Source: JAOACQ01 sp049968515 (GTDB taxonomy: Bacteria > Spirochaetota > Brevinematia > Brevinematales > JAOACQ01). From it: a stretch of 64,000 nucleotides of DNA. Below, piece by piece: positions 7,733 to 16,857 of the stretch (positions are counted from its first letter, which is position 1; every line of letters begins with the position of its first letter). The translations under genes were made by a program, and so were the position numbers. The notes beneath the pieces were generated by a model. That model did no database searches. It was not told the DNA's origin and was given only the letters and a program-made list of their open reading frames with translations. Location: the NCBI GenBank assembly GCA_049968515.1, contig JBMFQR010000003.1, positions 37,895 to 101,894 of the forward strand, written 5' to 3'.

Positions 7733-10179
7733 AAAAAATCACCATAATTTTTTATTTTTCCCATTAAAACAACAACCTCATTAAAATTCTTCATACTGGC
7801 AAAAGGAATAAAATTACCTTCTAATTTAACGCCATTAAGCTCAATATATTTTACACCCTTTTCAATACCAGCGGGATTCTTAACAGAAATCTTCAACTTT
7901 TTGCCCCTGAATACTCTCTCTATGTAAAACTCTTTCCAGTCAGAGGGAACGCATGGATCAATTCTCAAGCCATCATAATCCGGTTGAATTCCAAGTATTC
8001 CCTCAACCGCAGCAACCTGCATTGTAGATGCTGTACCGGTTAACCAGTGCACATTTGCCCTGCCATGATGAGGACTATCTTTACCCTCTGTAAACTGGCA
8101 GTGAATGTACGGCTCTGATTCTCTTATTTCGGCTTTATCATTCATTTCTGCCGGATTATTCTCCCTGTAATACTTATAAGCTCTATTGCCATTACCAAGA
8201 ATTGTTTCTGCTCTAATAAGCCAGCCCTGTGTCTGGGAAAAAATTGAGGAGTTCTCCTTCAAACCCGGCAGGAACAATATCATCCTTGCAACCGGAAAAC
8301 CATATGTTAGAAATGGTGGATAGCATATCATAGCACCATAATCTGTATTCAAAATCTTCTCAACGTTATCAAGAACTATCTTTCCCTCTTCTTCGGAAGC
8401 AAGCCCACTTAAAACAGCCCAGCTCTGGGGATTTAACCAAAAGCTCGCCTCTTTATTGTTCCTTGAACCAATAACCTCATCATTGTTGAATCCTCTCACA
8501 AACCTGTCTTTTTCCCACGCATACTTTTTAATGTTATTCTTTAATTTTTCAAGCTCACTGGTAGCCCAAACTACATCTTCCTGTTTTCCAAGCTTCTCTG
8601 CAAACTCCTTAAATATTCTCAAAGCCAGATAGAGTTGCAATGAGGCAAAAACACTCTCTCCCTCTTCACCGAGACGCAAACAATCATTCCAGTCAGCATC
8701 AAGACCAAGCACAAGACCATGTTTACCAAGTTGCTTCAAACTGAAAAGCAAAGCATTTCTTAAATGTTCGTATACACTATCTTCTCCTCTATCAGAATAA
8801 GGGATAACCTCTTCAAGAAATTTTAAATCTCCAGTTTCCTTAACATATTGCTGAACTGTCGGAAATAGCCAGAGTGCATCATCACAGCGATATTCAGTAT
8901 AGCCAGTTTGCTTAACATAGTCCGGATTTTCAAGAGTCTGATTCGTGCCGGGCCTATGGTCAAACAAAACGAGAGGTAAGCCAGCTCCATTCGAGACCTG
9001 TCCCGAAAGCATATATCTCAATCTTTCACCTGCGGACTTACTATCGAGATGCATAATTCCCTGAATGTCCTGAACTGTATCCCTGAAACCAAGACCATTT
9101 CTTAAACCAATATACATAAGGGATGCTGCTCTCGACCAGAAAAATGTGATAAAACACTGATAGGCATTCCATATATTCACCATCGTATCAAAATTTTCAT
9201 CCGGGGTTTTCACCTTTAAATTTTCAAGTTTTGAGTGCCAGTATCTCTTGAGTTCATCAATCTCCTCATAAACCTTTGAGGTATTCCTATATTTATCCAT
9301 TATCTTTCTTGCAAAAAACTCATTACCTCTTCCTAATAGATAAACCACTTCTTTTTCTTCACCATCAGCTAACTCAAGCAAAACCTGCATCGAATTACAA
9401 CTGTTACCACCGTAGTTCAATGAATTACTACAGCTTCCCTTTTCTACAGCAACTGGATTTTCATATCCCCTGTATCCACCTATAAAAACCTCTCTATCAC
9501 CATCATAAGATATAACATCTGCCCCAACCACTGCTGTAAACCTATTCTCTCTTTTCCCACCCAGTCCGGGATCAAGCTCTATTTTTTCTCCTATAGACTG
9601 TGCATTCTCATTCAATGTCTGTATCATCAGATTGTCTTTATAATACGTTCTGGAAATAAAAAGTGTATACTGCAAGTTAACAAGATCCTGATTTTCGTTG
9701 GATTCATTGGTCAACTCAACATAATTAAATAAAGAGAGCTTTCTCTTTCTCCCGGAAATATTCTTTATCTTTATTGCCCATACTTCATAATGCTCATTTA
9801 ATGGAACATAATATTTTGTTTCTGTTTCAATACCTTCATATTTTGAAGAAATTATCGTATATGCTATACCATGCCTGCAAATTGATTCATATTTTTCAAG
9901 GTTTTTCTTTACGGGCATCCAGCTTGAAGACCAGTAATCACCACTCTCCATATCTCTTATATAGATATACCTTCCCGGAAGGCTACCCTTTATCCCATTA
10001 AATCTATCTCTTATTAGTCGACCATTGGCTCCAGAGCCCACAAAGCTATAACCACCAGCATTATTGGTGATAATTGCACCATACACTACAGAACCGAGAT
10101 AATTTACCCATTGACGCGGCGTATCCGGTCTGGTAATTACATATTCTTTTGCTTCATTATCAAAATAGCCAAACCTCAT
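7729..10179 (-). CDS. GH94 disaccharide phosphorylase (cellobiose/chitobiose phosphorylase-like)
   Basis: 816 residues, full length for GH94 enzymes, which cleave a beta-linked disaccharide with phosphate to give a sugar 1-phosphate and a free sugar. The N-terminal FGYFDNEAKEYVITRPDTP and NYLGS...NNAGGYSF are diagnostic, as are LGFRDTVQDIQGI, the catalytic-acid segment DADWNDCL, and GRANVHWLTGTASTM near the C-terminus. The ATG at 10179 is chosen, with GGAGG ten bases upstream; a TTG only two bases from the SD is rejected. The preferred disaccharide is not determinable here. No signal peptide, so it acts inside the cell. Confidence 0.9.
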   Translation of the reverse strand: MRFGYFDNEAKEYVITRPDTPRQWVNYLGSVVYGAIITNNAGGYSFVGSGANGRLIRDRFNGIKGSLPGRYIYIRDMESGDYWSSSWMPVKKNLEKYESICRHGIAYTIISSKYEGIETETKYYVPLNEHYEVWAIKIKNISGRKRKLSLFNYVELTNESNENQDLVNLQYTLFISRTYYKDNLMIQTLNENAQSIGEKIELDPGLGGKRENRFTAVVGADVISYDGDREVFIGGYRGYENPVAVEKGSCSNSLNYGGNSCNSMQVLLELADGEEKEVVYLLGRGNEFFARKIMDKYRNTSKVYEEIDELKRYWHSKLENLKVKTPDENFDTMVNIWNAYQCFITFFWSRAASLMYIGLRNGLGFRDTVQDIQGIMHLDSKSAGERLRYMLSGQVSNGAGLPLVLFDHRPGTNQTLENPDYVKQTGYTEYRCDDALWLFPTVQQYVKETGDLKFLEEVIPYSDRGEDSVYEHLRNALLFSLKQLGKHGLVLGLDADWNDCLRLGEEGESVFASLQLYLALRIFKEFAEKLGKQEDVVWATSELEKLKNNIKKYAWEKDRFVRGFNNDEVIGSRNNKEASFWLNPQSWAVLSGLASEEEGKIVLDNVEKILNTDYGAMICYPPFLTYGFPVARMILFLPGLKENSSIFSQTQGWLIRAETILGNGNRAYKYYRENNPAEMNDKAEIRESEPYIHCQFTEGKDSPHHGRANVHWLTGTASTMQVAAVEGILGIQPDYDGLRIDPCVPSDWKEFYIERVFRGKKLKISVKNPAGIEKGVKYIELNGVKLEGNFIPFASMKNFNEVVVLMGKIKNYGDFL

Positions 10180-10239
10180 TTTAACCAATCCTCCACAAGA
10201 AAAATTTTATTTAACAATAAATATTTGTAAGAGAGATAA

Positions 10240-10704
10240 TCAACCAATCGTTTTTTGCATTGCCACCTCATCACATTGCATTATTTTTGAACAATTCAAA
10301 CAATCCCTCCAGATCTTTTGCGGAAAGGAACTCTTGTCAACGATGGAATAACCAAGCTTTCTGAAAAACTCAACCTGATAGGTAAGCACAAAAACCCTTT
10401 TTATTCCCTCCTCTGATAAAAGTTTTTCTGCATTCAAAACAAGCTCCTTACCAATCCCTTTGCCCCTGTAATCCTCTCTCACAGCGAGTGATCTTATTTC
10501 AGCCAGTGTCTCCGTAAAAAACGAGACTGCACAGCAACCAACCACTTCATCCTTAATAACTACAACAAGATAATTTCTTATGCCTTCAATTATATTTTCT
10601 TTTTTCCTTGATAACATCAAGCCTTTTCTGGCATATGAATTTATAAGCTCCTCAATATATATCGCATCGGTAAGCTTCGCACTGCGTATAGTAATCCCTT
10701 TCAT
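10240..10704 (-). CDS. GNAT acetyltransferase, short ArgA-like
   Basis: 154 residues of a GNAT fold. The acetyl-CoA-binding motif appears as VREDYRGKGIGKELVLNAEKLL, preceded by TLAEIRSLAV. The C-terminal FPQKIWRDCLNCSKIMQCDEVAM segment closely resembles the tail of short N-acetylglutamate synthases, the first step of arginine synthesis. Its four cysteines (CLNC, then C) could bind metal or be structural. Its ATG follows the trxA stop directly (TAAATG), so the two are coupled. Another N-acetyl acceptor remains possible. Confidence 0.75.
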   Translation of the reverse strand: MKGITIRSAKLTDAIYIEELINSYARKGLMLSRKKENIIEGIRNYLVVVIKDEVVGCCAVSFFTETLAEIRSLAVREDYRGKGIGKELVLNAEKLLSEEGIKRVFVLTYQVEFFRKLGYSIVDKSSFPQKIWRDCLNCSKIMQCDEVAMQKTIG

Positions 10705-11034
10705 TTATGCACTCAACATACTATCCAGAACTTCTTTTATCCTCTGTTTGGGAACTGCCCCCACAATTTTCTGATAAGGTGTCCCCTTATTGAAGAAAAT
10801 CAAAGTAGGAATATTAGTAATATTATAGGTCGTTGCAATTTCGGGATCATTATCAACATTTATCTTCACAATCTTGGCCTTTCCTGCATATTCATCAGCA
10901 AGCTGATCAAGAAGTGGTGCAATCATTCTGCAGGGAGGACACCACTCTGCCCAGAAATCAACAACGACTGGTATTGAGGATTTTAAAACCTCACTTTCGA
11001 AATTACTTGCGCTTGCATAAACCACATTTGACAT
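10705..11034 (-). CDS. trxA: Thioredoxin with CPPC active site
   Basis: 109 residues with a complete thioredoxin fold signature: VVVDFWAEWCPPCRM and the cis-proline segment NIPTLIFF, then GAVPKQRIKEVL. The redox motif is WCPPC where classical thioredoxins have WCGPC. The ATG at 11034 has GGAGG five bases upstream; an earlier ATG four codons before it overlaps the SD and is not used. No signal peptide, so cytoplasmic. It lies between the phosphohexomutase and GNAT genes. Confidence 0.92.
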   Translation of the reverse strand: MSNVVYASASNFESEVLKSSIPVVVDFWAEWCPPCRMIAPLLDQLADEYAGKAKIVKINVDNDPEIATTYNITNIPTLIFFNKGTPYQKIVGAVPKQRIKEVLDSMLSA

Positions 11035-11051
11035 ATAAACCTCCATTTAAT

Positions 11052-12407
11052 TTAAAAACATAGCTCTCTTATTTTCAAAAAGACACTCTCAAGCAAAGCC
11101 TCATCCTCAGATTCACCAATAATTCTAATAACTGGCTCCGTATTTGATGGCCTTATGTGTATCCAGCCTTTTTTATTCCCCTTGAAATTAGCCCATAGAC
11201 CATCAATCACAGAAATATCTGAAAAATCTTTACATAAATAATTATAAACCCTTTCACTAATTTCTTTCCAGTTTTTTGAGACAGAAATTTTATCTTTTTT
11301 CATAAAGAACTTTGGCAATGATGAAACCTCTTCAGATATTTTTTTTCCGTTCAGCGCAAGCATTTCTAATATTATTGCAATTCCAGTGAGGCTGTCTCTT
11401 GCAAGATTTATTTGAGGATAAATCACCCCTCCATTCCCTTCCCCTCCTATTATTGCTTTGTACCTCACAATACCTTCAACCACATTAGCTTCCCCAACCT
11501 TTGTTCTGTAACACTTACAACCATAGCTTTTAGCAATCTCCTCAGACATCATAGAAGTTGAAAGATTTATAACCACATCACCCTTTTGCATTGATAGTAT
11601 ATGTTTAACACAAAGAGCAAGTGTAAATTCTTCACTGAGAACATTTCCATTTTCATCTACAATCACAAGCCTGTCAGCATCCGGATCCTGTGCAAAGCCG
11701 ATAGTGGCTCTGTTTTTTAAAACAATTTTTTTCAAATGAGTTAGATTTTCAGGGGTTGGTTCTGGTTTTCTGCCAAAAAAGCCATTAACCTCTCCATTAA
11801 CCATAACAACATTGCATCCGAGTTTGTTTAGAAGCTCAAATGTGATTTCTCCACCAGCACTGTTTACCGGATCAAGAACAACTTTAAAGCTTTTTGCTCT
11901 TATAACATCTGAATCAATATGCTTCAAAATGGAATCAATATGAAACTTACAAATATCGCCATAATTGAATTGTTTTCCTACCTTTTTATACTGCACTGGT
12001 TCAAATTTAAGATCAATATAAGAAAGCAATTCATTCAATTCACTTTCTGAAAAAAAGTATCCCTTCCCTGAAACAAATTTTAAAGCATTCCATTCTTCAG
12101 GATTATGAGAAGCTGTAATTATCAAGCCACCATCAAATCTTCCTCTTCTTACTTCAAAGAGAACAGTGGGAGTTGGTATTATCCCACCATCATAAACGTC
12201 TATGCCGTAAGAAGTAATAACATAGTTGGTAAGATTTAATATTAACCCTCCGGTAATTCTGCCATCTCTTCCTACCAGTATTTTTTTTGCCTTTCTCTTT
12301 AATAAAAAATTTGCAAAAGCGTTCAGATATTTAAAAAGAACTTCAAAGGTAAGGCTTTCATTCCATATGCCCCTTACGCCCGAAATACTGATTTTTAATT
12401 CACTCAT
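11052..12407 (-). CDS. Alpha-D-phosphohexomutase (PGM/PMM/GlmM family)
   Basis: 451 residues, usual size for the family that moves phosphate between C6 and C1 of hexoses. The N-terminal SISGVRGIW, the catalytic phosphoserine loop ITASHNPEEWNALK, the metal-binding DPDADRL and the sugar-binding GEGNGGV and HIRPSNTEPVIRI motifs are all present in order. GEGNGG and the SGVRG start resemble GlmM and archaeal-type mutases. Its ATG overlaps the glgA stop. Next to glycogen synthase and GH94, a role in glucose 1-/6-phosphate exchange is plausible; the real substrate is not proven. Confidence 0.88.
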   Translation of the reverse strand: MSELKISISGVRGIWNESLTFEVLFKYLNAFANFLLKRKAKKILVGRDGRITGGLILNLTNYVITSYGIDVYDGGIIPTPTVLFEVRRGRFDGGLIITASHNPEEWNALKFVSGKGYFFSESELNELLSYIDLKFEPVQYKKVGKQFNYGDICKFHIDSILKHIDSDVIRAKSFKVVLDPVNSAGGEITFELLNKLGCNVVMVNGEVNGFFGRKPEPTPENLTHLKKIVLKNRATIGFAQDPDADRLVIVDENGNVLSEEFTLALCVKHILSMQKGDVVINLSTSMMSEEIAKSYGCKCYRTKVGEANVVEGIVRYKAIIGGEGNGGVIYPQINLARDSLTGIAIILEMLALNGKKISEEVSSLPKFFMKKDKISVSKNWKEISERVYNYLCKDFSDISVIDGLWANFKGNKKGWIHIRPSNTEPVIRIIGESEDEALLESVFLKIRELCF

Positions 12408-13873
12408 AACTCACCTTTTTTTATCTTTATAGCTTTTGTATATAAACTCTCATACTCTCGGGCACTTTTCTCCCACGAAAAATCTCTGCTCATTGCATTT
12501 TTAATCAACTTTTTCATATGATGCTTTCTGTCAAAGTATGTGCTTACTGCCCATCCGACAGTATAATAGATTGCCTTGGAACTTGCCTCATAAAACTTAA
12601 ATCCAGTTCCTTCACCAGTTGATTCATCATAGTTTTCAACTGTATCGTCAAGTCCACCCACAGCTCTCACAATTGGAAGCGTTCCATACCTCATAGAATA
12701 AATTTGATTTAGTCCACATGGCTCATATAGAGAAGGCATAAGAAAAAAATCACTTCCAGCCTCTATAAGATGTGCAAGCTCTTCATTATAGCCTATATAA
12801 CTTCCTATTCTGCCGGGATATTTTGAAGGAATATAGTAAAAAAAAGACTCAAGACTCTTATTACCTGAACCGAGAACGACAAACTGAACGACCATATTAT
12901 TCAGAATATCATCAAGACATTCCATTAAAAGGTGTAGCCCTTTTTGCTCAACAAATCTGCTCACTATCCCGATTATTGGAATATTATCGTCCTGCTTTAA
13001 TCCCATCCTCTTTTGCAGCTCCCTTTTACAGATTTTCTTTCCGCTCAAATCATCCTTTGAATAATGTGCTGGTAAAAAAGAATCCTTCTCGGGATTCCAT
13101 ACATCATAATCCACACCATTAAGAATACCAATATATCTATCACCCTTTGCATTAAGATAGGGTGCAAGTCCAAAACCACCGAAAGGCTCTTTTGTCTCTC
13201 TGGCATACTTTGGACTTACAGTTGTAATAAAATCAGAGAAGTATATCCCCGCCTTAAGAAAATTGATTGCTCCATAACATTCAAAAATATCAGGTATAAA
13301 ATATTCTCTACCAAAACCAAGATATGGGTAGTTATAAGCCGGATAAATTCCCTGATAGGCAATATTATGTATGGTCAAAATACTTACAGTGCTTGTAAAG
13401 ACTGGATCATTCCAGTGCCAAACTTTCAGGTATCCAGAAGATAGTGCTGTCTGCCAGTCATGAGAATGTAGGATATCAACATAAAACTTCTTTTCTCTAC
13501 AGATTTCCATCGCTGCGCGTGAAAGAAAGGCAAATCTTCTCGGATTATCTTCATAATCATTAAAGGCATTGTCATGATATATACCATTCCTTTCAAAATA
13601 AAGGTTAAACTCAACAAAATAAACTGTAACACCTTTGTAGTCAGTTGAATAAACAGAACACCACTCCTCTTTATTGCCCATCCAGACACTCATAATGGAA
13701 ATATCTTTTTTTGCACTAAATCTTTCAATATCGATAAAACCATATTTAGGAATTACAACCCTTACATCATGACCCATTCTTCTCAAAAAAACTGGAAGAG
13801 AACCGACTACATCGGCAAGTCCTCCTGTTTTGGCAAAAGGAGTACATTCTGAGGCTATCATTAAAATATTCAA
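12404..13873 (-). CDS. glgA: Glycogen synthase (ADP-glucose type, GT5)
   Basis: 489 residues. The N-terminal NILMIASECTPFAKTGGLADVVGSLP is the GT5 signature, with KTGGL binding the nucleotide sugar. The HSHDWQTAL, GILNGVDYDVWNP and SRFVEQKG segments follow, and the C-terminal PSLYEPCGLNQIYSMRYGTLPIVRAVGGL holds the catalytic Glu region. The start is read as TTG at 13873, with AGGAG five bases upstream; longer starts lack an SD. It heads the run to trxA and the GNAT gene, with a promoter candidate about 80 bases upstream. Confidence 0.94.
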   Translation of the reverse strand: MNILMIASECTPFAKTGGLADVVGSLPVFLRRMGHDVRVVIPKYGFIDIERFSAKKDISIMSVWMGNKEEWCSVYSTDYKGVTVYFVEFNLYFERNGIYHDNAFNDYEDNPRRFAFLSRAAMEICREKKFYVDILHSHDWQTALSSGYLKVWHWNDPVFTSTVSILTIHNIAYQGIYPAYNYPYLGFGREYFIPDIFECYGAINFLKAGIYFSDFITTVSPKYARETKEPFGGFGLAPYLNAKGDRYIGILNGVDYDVWNPEKDSFLPAHYSKDDLSGKKICKRELQKRMGLKQDDNIPIIGIVSRFVEQKGLHLLMECLDDILNNMVVQFVVLGSGNKSLESFFYYIPSKYPGRIGSYIGYNEELAHLIEAGSDFFLMPSLYEPCGLNQIYSMRYGTLPIVRAVGGLDDTVENYDESTGEGTGFKFYEASSKAIYYTVGWAVSTYFDRKHHMKKLIKNAMSRDFSWEKSAREYESLYTKAIKIKKGEL

Positions 13874-13956
13874 CTCTTTCTCCTGAAAAATGTTAAGAAG
13901 GCATTTTGCCATTGCTTCTTTTCGAGGCAGATCTGGCAAAATGTAGAAAGAAAATT

Positions 13957-13985
13957 ATTTTAACATATGAATTTTTTTTTCACAA
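13957..13985 (-). promoter_or_regulatory. Sigma70-type promoter for the glgA operon
   Basis: On the minus strand TTGTGA, a 17-base spacer and TAAAAT are read, with TG one base before the -10 hexamer (extended -10). It would give a leader of about 75 bases to the TTG start of glgA. Predicted by sequence only. Confidence 0.5.
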
Positions 13986-14072
13986 GAAATATAGGTGGAT
14001 TTGCCCATGCTAAAGAATTTCAAAAGCATCCTTTCAAAAAAATAGAATTGTTTAACTCAGTTAAATTTTATT

Positions 14073-14101
14073 TTGACATAAAACACAAAACTCTATATAA
14101 T
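14073..14101 (+). promoter_or_regulatory. Consensus sigma70 promoter for tRNA-Ser
   Basis: Perfect TTGACA, 17-base spacer and perfect TATAAT, ending 14 bases before the first base of tRNA-Ser. This is one of the two strongest promoters in the window and supports a standard housekeeping sigma factor. Confidence 0.85.
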
Positions 14102-14115
14102 ATTACATTCCTTAT

Positions 14116-14203
14116 GGAAGGATGTCCGAGTGGTTTAAGGAGCGTGCTTGGAAGGCACGTGTACGCCAAAAGCGTACCGGGGGTTCGAATCCCCCTCCTT
14201 CCG
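14116..14203 (+). tRNA. tRNA-Ser (GGA anticodon)
   Basis: An 88-nt tRNA with a long variable arm, as expected for serine. The acceptor GGAAGGA pairs with TCCTTCC; the stem CGTGC/GCACG encloses TTGGAAG with anticodon GGA; the variable arm is GTACGC-CAAAA-GCGTAC; the T-arm has GGTTCGAATCC. Discriminator G, no encoded CCA. Confidence 0.96.
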
Positions 14204-14229
14204 TTTTAAAATTCTTGTGGATATTCTCT

Positions 14230-14718
14230 ATGCAAAAAGAATCCTTTTATATTTCAAAAAATGGGATTGGTATTGAATTTTGCATAGAAGGTAGTTTTAT
14301 CTCATCAATCTCTCTTAAGCCTGCAAAAACAGATTTTTTTCCTTCAGTAAAATCAGATTCCTTTTCAGAACTCATTAAGATGCTTTCTTTCTATCTTGAT
14401 GGAAAGAACGTTGATTTCTCTTTATACTTAGATAAACTTTTCTGGCAAAAATGTAGTAGTTTTCAGAAAAAGGTATATGAGGCACTTTCCAAGGTCAAAT
14501 TTGGTCAATATATTTCATATGAAGAACTTGCCAAAACGGCTTGCTCAGGAAATTATGCAAGGGCAGTGGGAAATGCAATGTCAAGAAATCCTTTTCCCCT
14601 TATAATTCCCTGTCACAGAGTATTACCAAAATCTTTTCCTATGACTAAAAAGCTTGGGGGATTCAGCTGTGGTTTAGAATTAAAAGAGAAACTCTTAATG
14701 ATAGAAAAGATTCTATAA
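14230..14718 (+). CDS. ogt: Methylated-DNA--protein-cysteine methyltransferase
   Basis: 162 residues. The C-terminal domain has the wing helix VKFGQYISYEELAKTACSGNYARAVGNAMSRNP, then the acceptor-cysteine motif IIPCHRVL, which takes the alkyl group from O6-alkylguanine in a suicide reaction. The ATG at 14230 excludes an upward extension that would run through tRNA-Ser. The N-terminal region is a short version of the usual domain. It may be co-transcribed with the tRNA and followed nine bases later by the yejB-like gene. Confidence 0.9.
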   Translation: MQKESFYISKNGIGIEFCIEGSFISSISLKPAKTDFFPSVKSDSFSELIKMLSFYLDGKNVDFSLYLDKLFWQKCSSFQKKVYEALSKVKFGQYISYEELAKTACSGNYARAVGNAMSRNPFPLIIPCHRVLPKSFPMTKKLGGFSCGLELKEKLLMIEKIL

Positions 14719-14727
14719 GGAAATAAC

Positions 14728-15750
14728 ATGAAAGCATATTTGATAAAAAGATTCTTGCTTATATTTCCAACTCTCTTTGGTATAACACTTGTATGCTTTT
14801 TGATTATGAATGCAGTTCCGGGTGGACCTGTTGAACAGGCAATATATAAGTTGAAACAGGCACAAATGAAAGAGGGAAGCAGTTCAACAAAAGGACAGAG
14901 TGCAATATATTCCGAAGAAATAGAAAATATTAGAAAATACTATGGGTTTGATAAACCTGTTATAGTAAGGTATTTTAGCTGGCTTTTCAAAATAATAAGA
15001 GGTGATTTTGGTTATTCATACATCTATGAAAAACCAGTTCTTAATGTTATAGTTTCAAGAATACCAATTTCGCTATTATTCGGGCTGACTGGTTTTTTTC
15101 TCAGCTACCTGATATGTATTCCCCTCGGTATAAAAAAGGCACTTGAAAACAATAAAGCATTTGATCACTACACAAGCTTCATCATCTTTGCTGGCTATTC
15201 AATCCCATCCTTTGTAATGGGCATAGTACTTATAGTTCTTTTTGGGGGTGGAAGTTTTTTTAATCTTTTTCCTATAAGTGGCATAATCTCTGATAATTTT
15301 GAAGAGCTGTCTTTGTTTGGTAAAATACTTGATGTCCTTCATCATATGGTTTTGCCAATATTTTGTTATATGATTGGAAACTTCGCTACTCTCACTCTTT
15401 TAATGAAAAATTCTATGCTTGAAGAATTACAAAAAGATTACATAAGGACTGCAATGGCAAAGGGTATGAGTTTTAAGATGGCCGTGTTCAGACACGCCTT
15501 ACGTAATGCCCTCATTCCCTTAGCCACAAATATAGGAATGATTCTTACAGTCATCCTTTCGGGTTCTGTATTGATTGAAACCATATTTACAATAGACGGA
15601 ATGGGTCTCTTAGGGTATGAGGCTATCTTAAACAGGGATTATCCGGTGGCACTCGGATTAACTTTTATTTCAAGCCTTCTTGTGCTTACCGGCAGGATTT
15701 TATCCGATATAGCACTTGTAATTGTGGATCCGAGAATAAGGTTCAGATAA
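14728..15750 (+). CDS. yejB: Peptide ABC transporter permease, YejB type
   Basis: 340 residues, inner-membrane permease of the DppB/OppB class. The N-terminus AYLIKRFLLIFPTLFGIT with the NAVPGGPVEQAI segment and the following polar insert before YGFDKPVIVRYFSWL resemble YejB of the microcin C/peptide importer. The EAA loop (DYIRTAMAKGMSFKMAVFRHALRNALIP) contacts the ATPase, and the tail ends LVIVDPRIRFR. SD AAGG stands seven bases before ATG. No substrate-binding protein gene is adjacent; ATPases that could serve it lie near 20-22 kb on the other strand. Confidence 0.88.
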   Translation: MKAYLIKRFLLIFPTLFGITLVCFLIMNAVPGGPVEQAIYKLKQAQMKEGSSSTKGQSAIYSEEIENIRKYYGFDKPVIVRYFSWLFKIIRGDFGYSYIYEKPVLNVIVSRIPISLLFGLTGFFLSYLICIPLGIKKALENNKAFDHYTSFIIFAGYSIPSFVMGIVLIVLFGGGSFFNLFPISGIISDNFEELSLFGKILDVLHHMVLPIFCYMIGNFATLTLLMKNSMLEELQKDYIRTAMAKGMSFKMAVFRHALRNALIPLATNIGMILTVILSGSVLIETIFTIDGMGLLGYEAILNRDYPVALGLTFISSLLVLTGRILSDIALVIVDPRIRFR

Positions 15751-15796
15751 TTGTTGCTTCTGGCAGCTTTAGATAAAGAATTGTAAGGTAATAATT

Positions 15797-16837
15797 ATGG
15801 AATTTTTTTCTCCTATTACGAAAAAGAGAATCGAAAGATTTAAATCTCAAAAAAGGGCATATTATTCCCTTGTAATAATACTTTTAATTTATTTCATTTC
15901 TCTTTTTGCTGATATAATTGCAAACAACAAGCCCATAATAATGAGATACAATGATAGGTATTACTTCCCCGCATTCAAATTTTATTCAGGTAACAACTTT
16001 GGAATGAGTGAAATGGACATTCCGGATTACAAAAAAATTGTAAAAAGTGAAAGCTTTAAAAAAGACAGGAGGAATTTTGCAATATTTCCATTAATTCCAT
16101 ATTCTCCAAACGAAACAATGGAGGATCTTGCCTCTCCTCCACCATCCCCTCCCTCATTAAAAAATCTGCTTGGAACAGACGATAGAGGCAGGGACATTCT
16201 GACAAGACTAATCTACGGATTCAGGATAAGTTTTAGTTTCGCTCTTCTAATTACTTTTATCAGTATAAGCATAGGTGTATTTATTGGCGCACTACAGGGA
16301 TATATAGGAAAAATTTTTGATATTACGGTTCAGAGAATCATTGAAGTCATATCAGCATTGCCCTTTCTTTACATCATTATCATACTCGGAAGCTCTATTG
16401 GAAATAGTCTTTTAATGTTAATTATTGTCTTTTCTCTCTTTGATTGGATAGGAATTTCATATTACATCAGGGCAGAATTCTACAGATTGAAAGAAATGCC
16501 TTTTGTTGAAGCCGCTAAATCCATTGGACTTTCAGACACAAGAATAATGTTCAGACATATACTTCCGAATGCCCTCACGCCAGTTATTACATTCCTGCCT
16601 TTTGACCTTATCGGTGCTATATTTTCGTTATCTGCACTTGATTTTTTAGGTTTCGGACTGCCAGCTCCTACGCCAAGCATTGGAGAATTATTAAGGCAGG
16701 GAATAGGAAACATCTCGTCATACTGGCTGTCTCTCTTTCCAGCCCTCTTTTTGTTTTTAATTCTTTTGCTCATTGCTTTCATAGGTGAGGGCATTAGAGA
16801 GGCTTTCAGTCCAAAAACCTTTTTCAGAATAGAATGA
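15797..16837 (+). CDS. yejE: Peptide ABC transporter permease, YejE type
   Basis: 346 residues. After the first membrane segment there is a long periplasmic insert (NNKPIIMRYNDRYYFPAFKF ... SPPSLKNLLGTDDRGRDIL), a hallmark of YejE compared with shorter DppC/OppC permeases. The core has about five more membrane segments and an EAA loop (FVEAAKSIGLSDTRIMFRHILPNALTP). It pairs with the YejB-type permease 46 bases upstream to form the membrane channel of an oligopeptide importer. Convergent with the parvulin gene 20 bases downstream. Confidence 0.88.
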   Translation: MEFFSPITKKRIERFKSQKRAYYSLVIILLIYFISLFADIIANNKPIIMRYNDRYYFPAFKFYSGNNFGMSEMDIPDYKKIVKSESFKKDRRNFAIFPLIPYSPNETMEDLASPPPSPPSLKNLLGTDDRGRDILTRLIYGFRISFSFALLITFISISIGVFIGALQGYIGKIFDITVQRIIEVISALPFLYIIIILGSSIGNSLLMLIIVFSLFDWIGISYYIRAEFYRLKEMPFVEAAKSIGLSDTRIMFRHILPNALTPVITFLPFDLIGAIFSLSALDFLGFGLPAPTPSIGELLRQGIGNISSYWLSLFPALFLFLILLLIAFIGEGIREAFSPKTFFRIE

Positions 16838-16857
16838 TTTATCTTTTATCTATGGAT

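Noticed and set aside
13967..14209. 80-residue ORF running across tRNA-Ser
   Set aside because: It reads through the tRNA gene and its promoter and has no SD or protein-like pattern; it is a chance frame.
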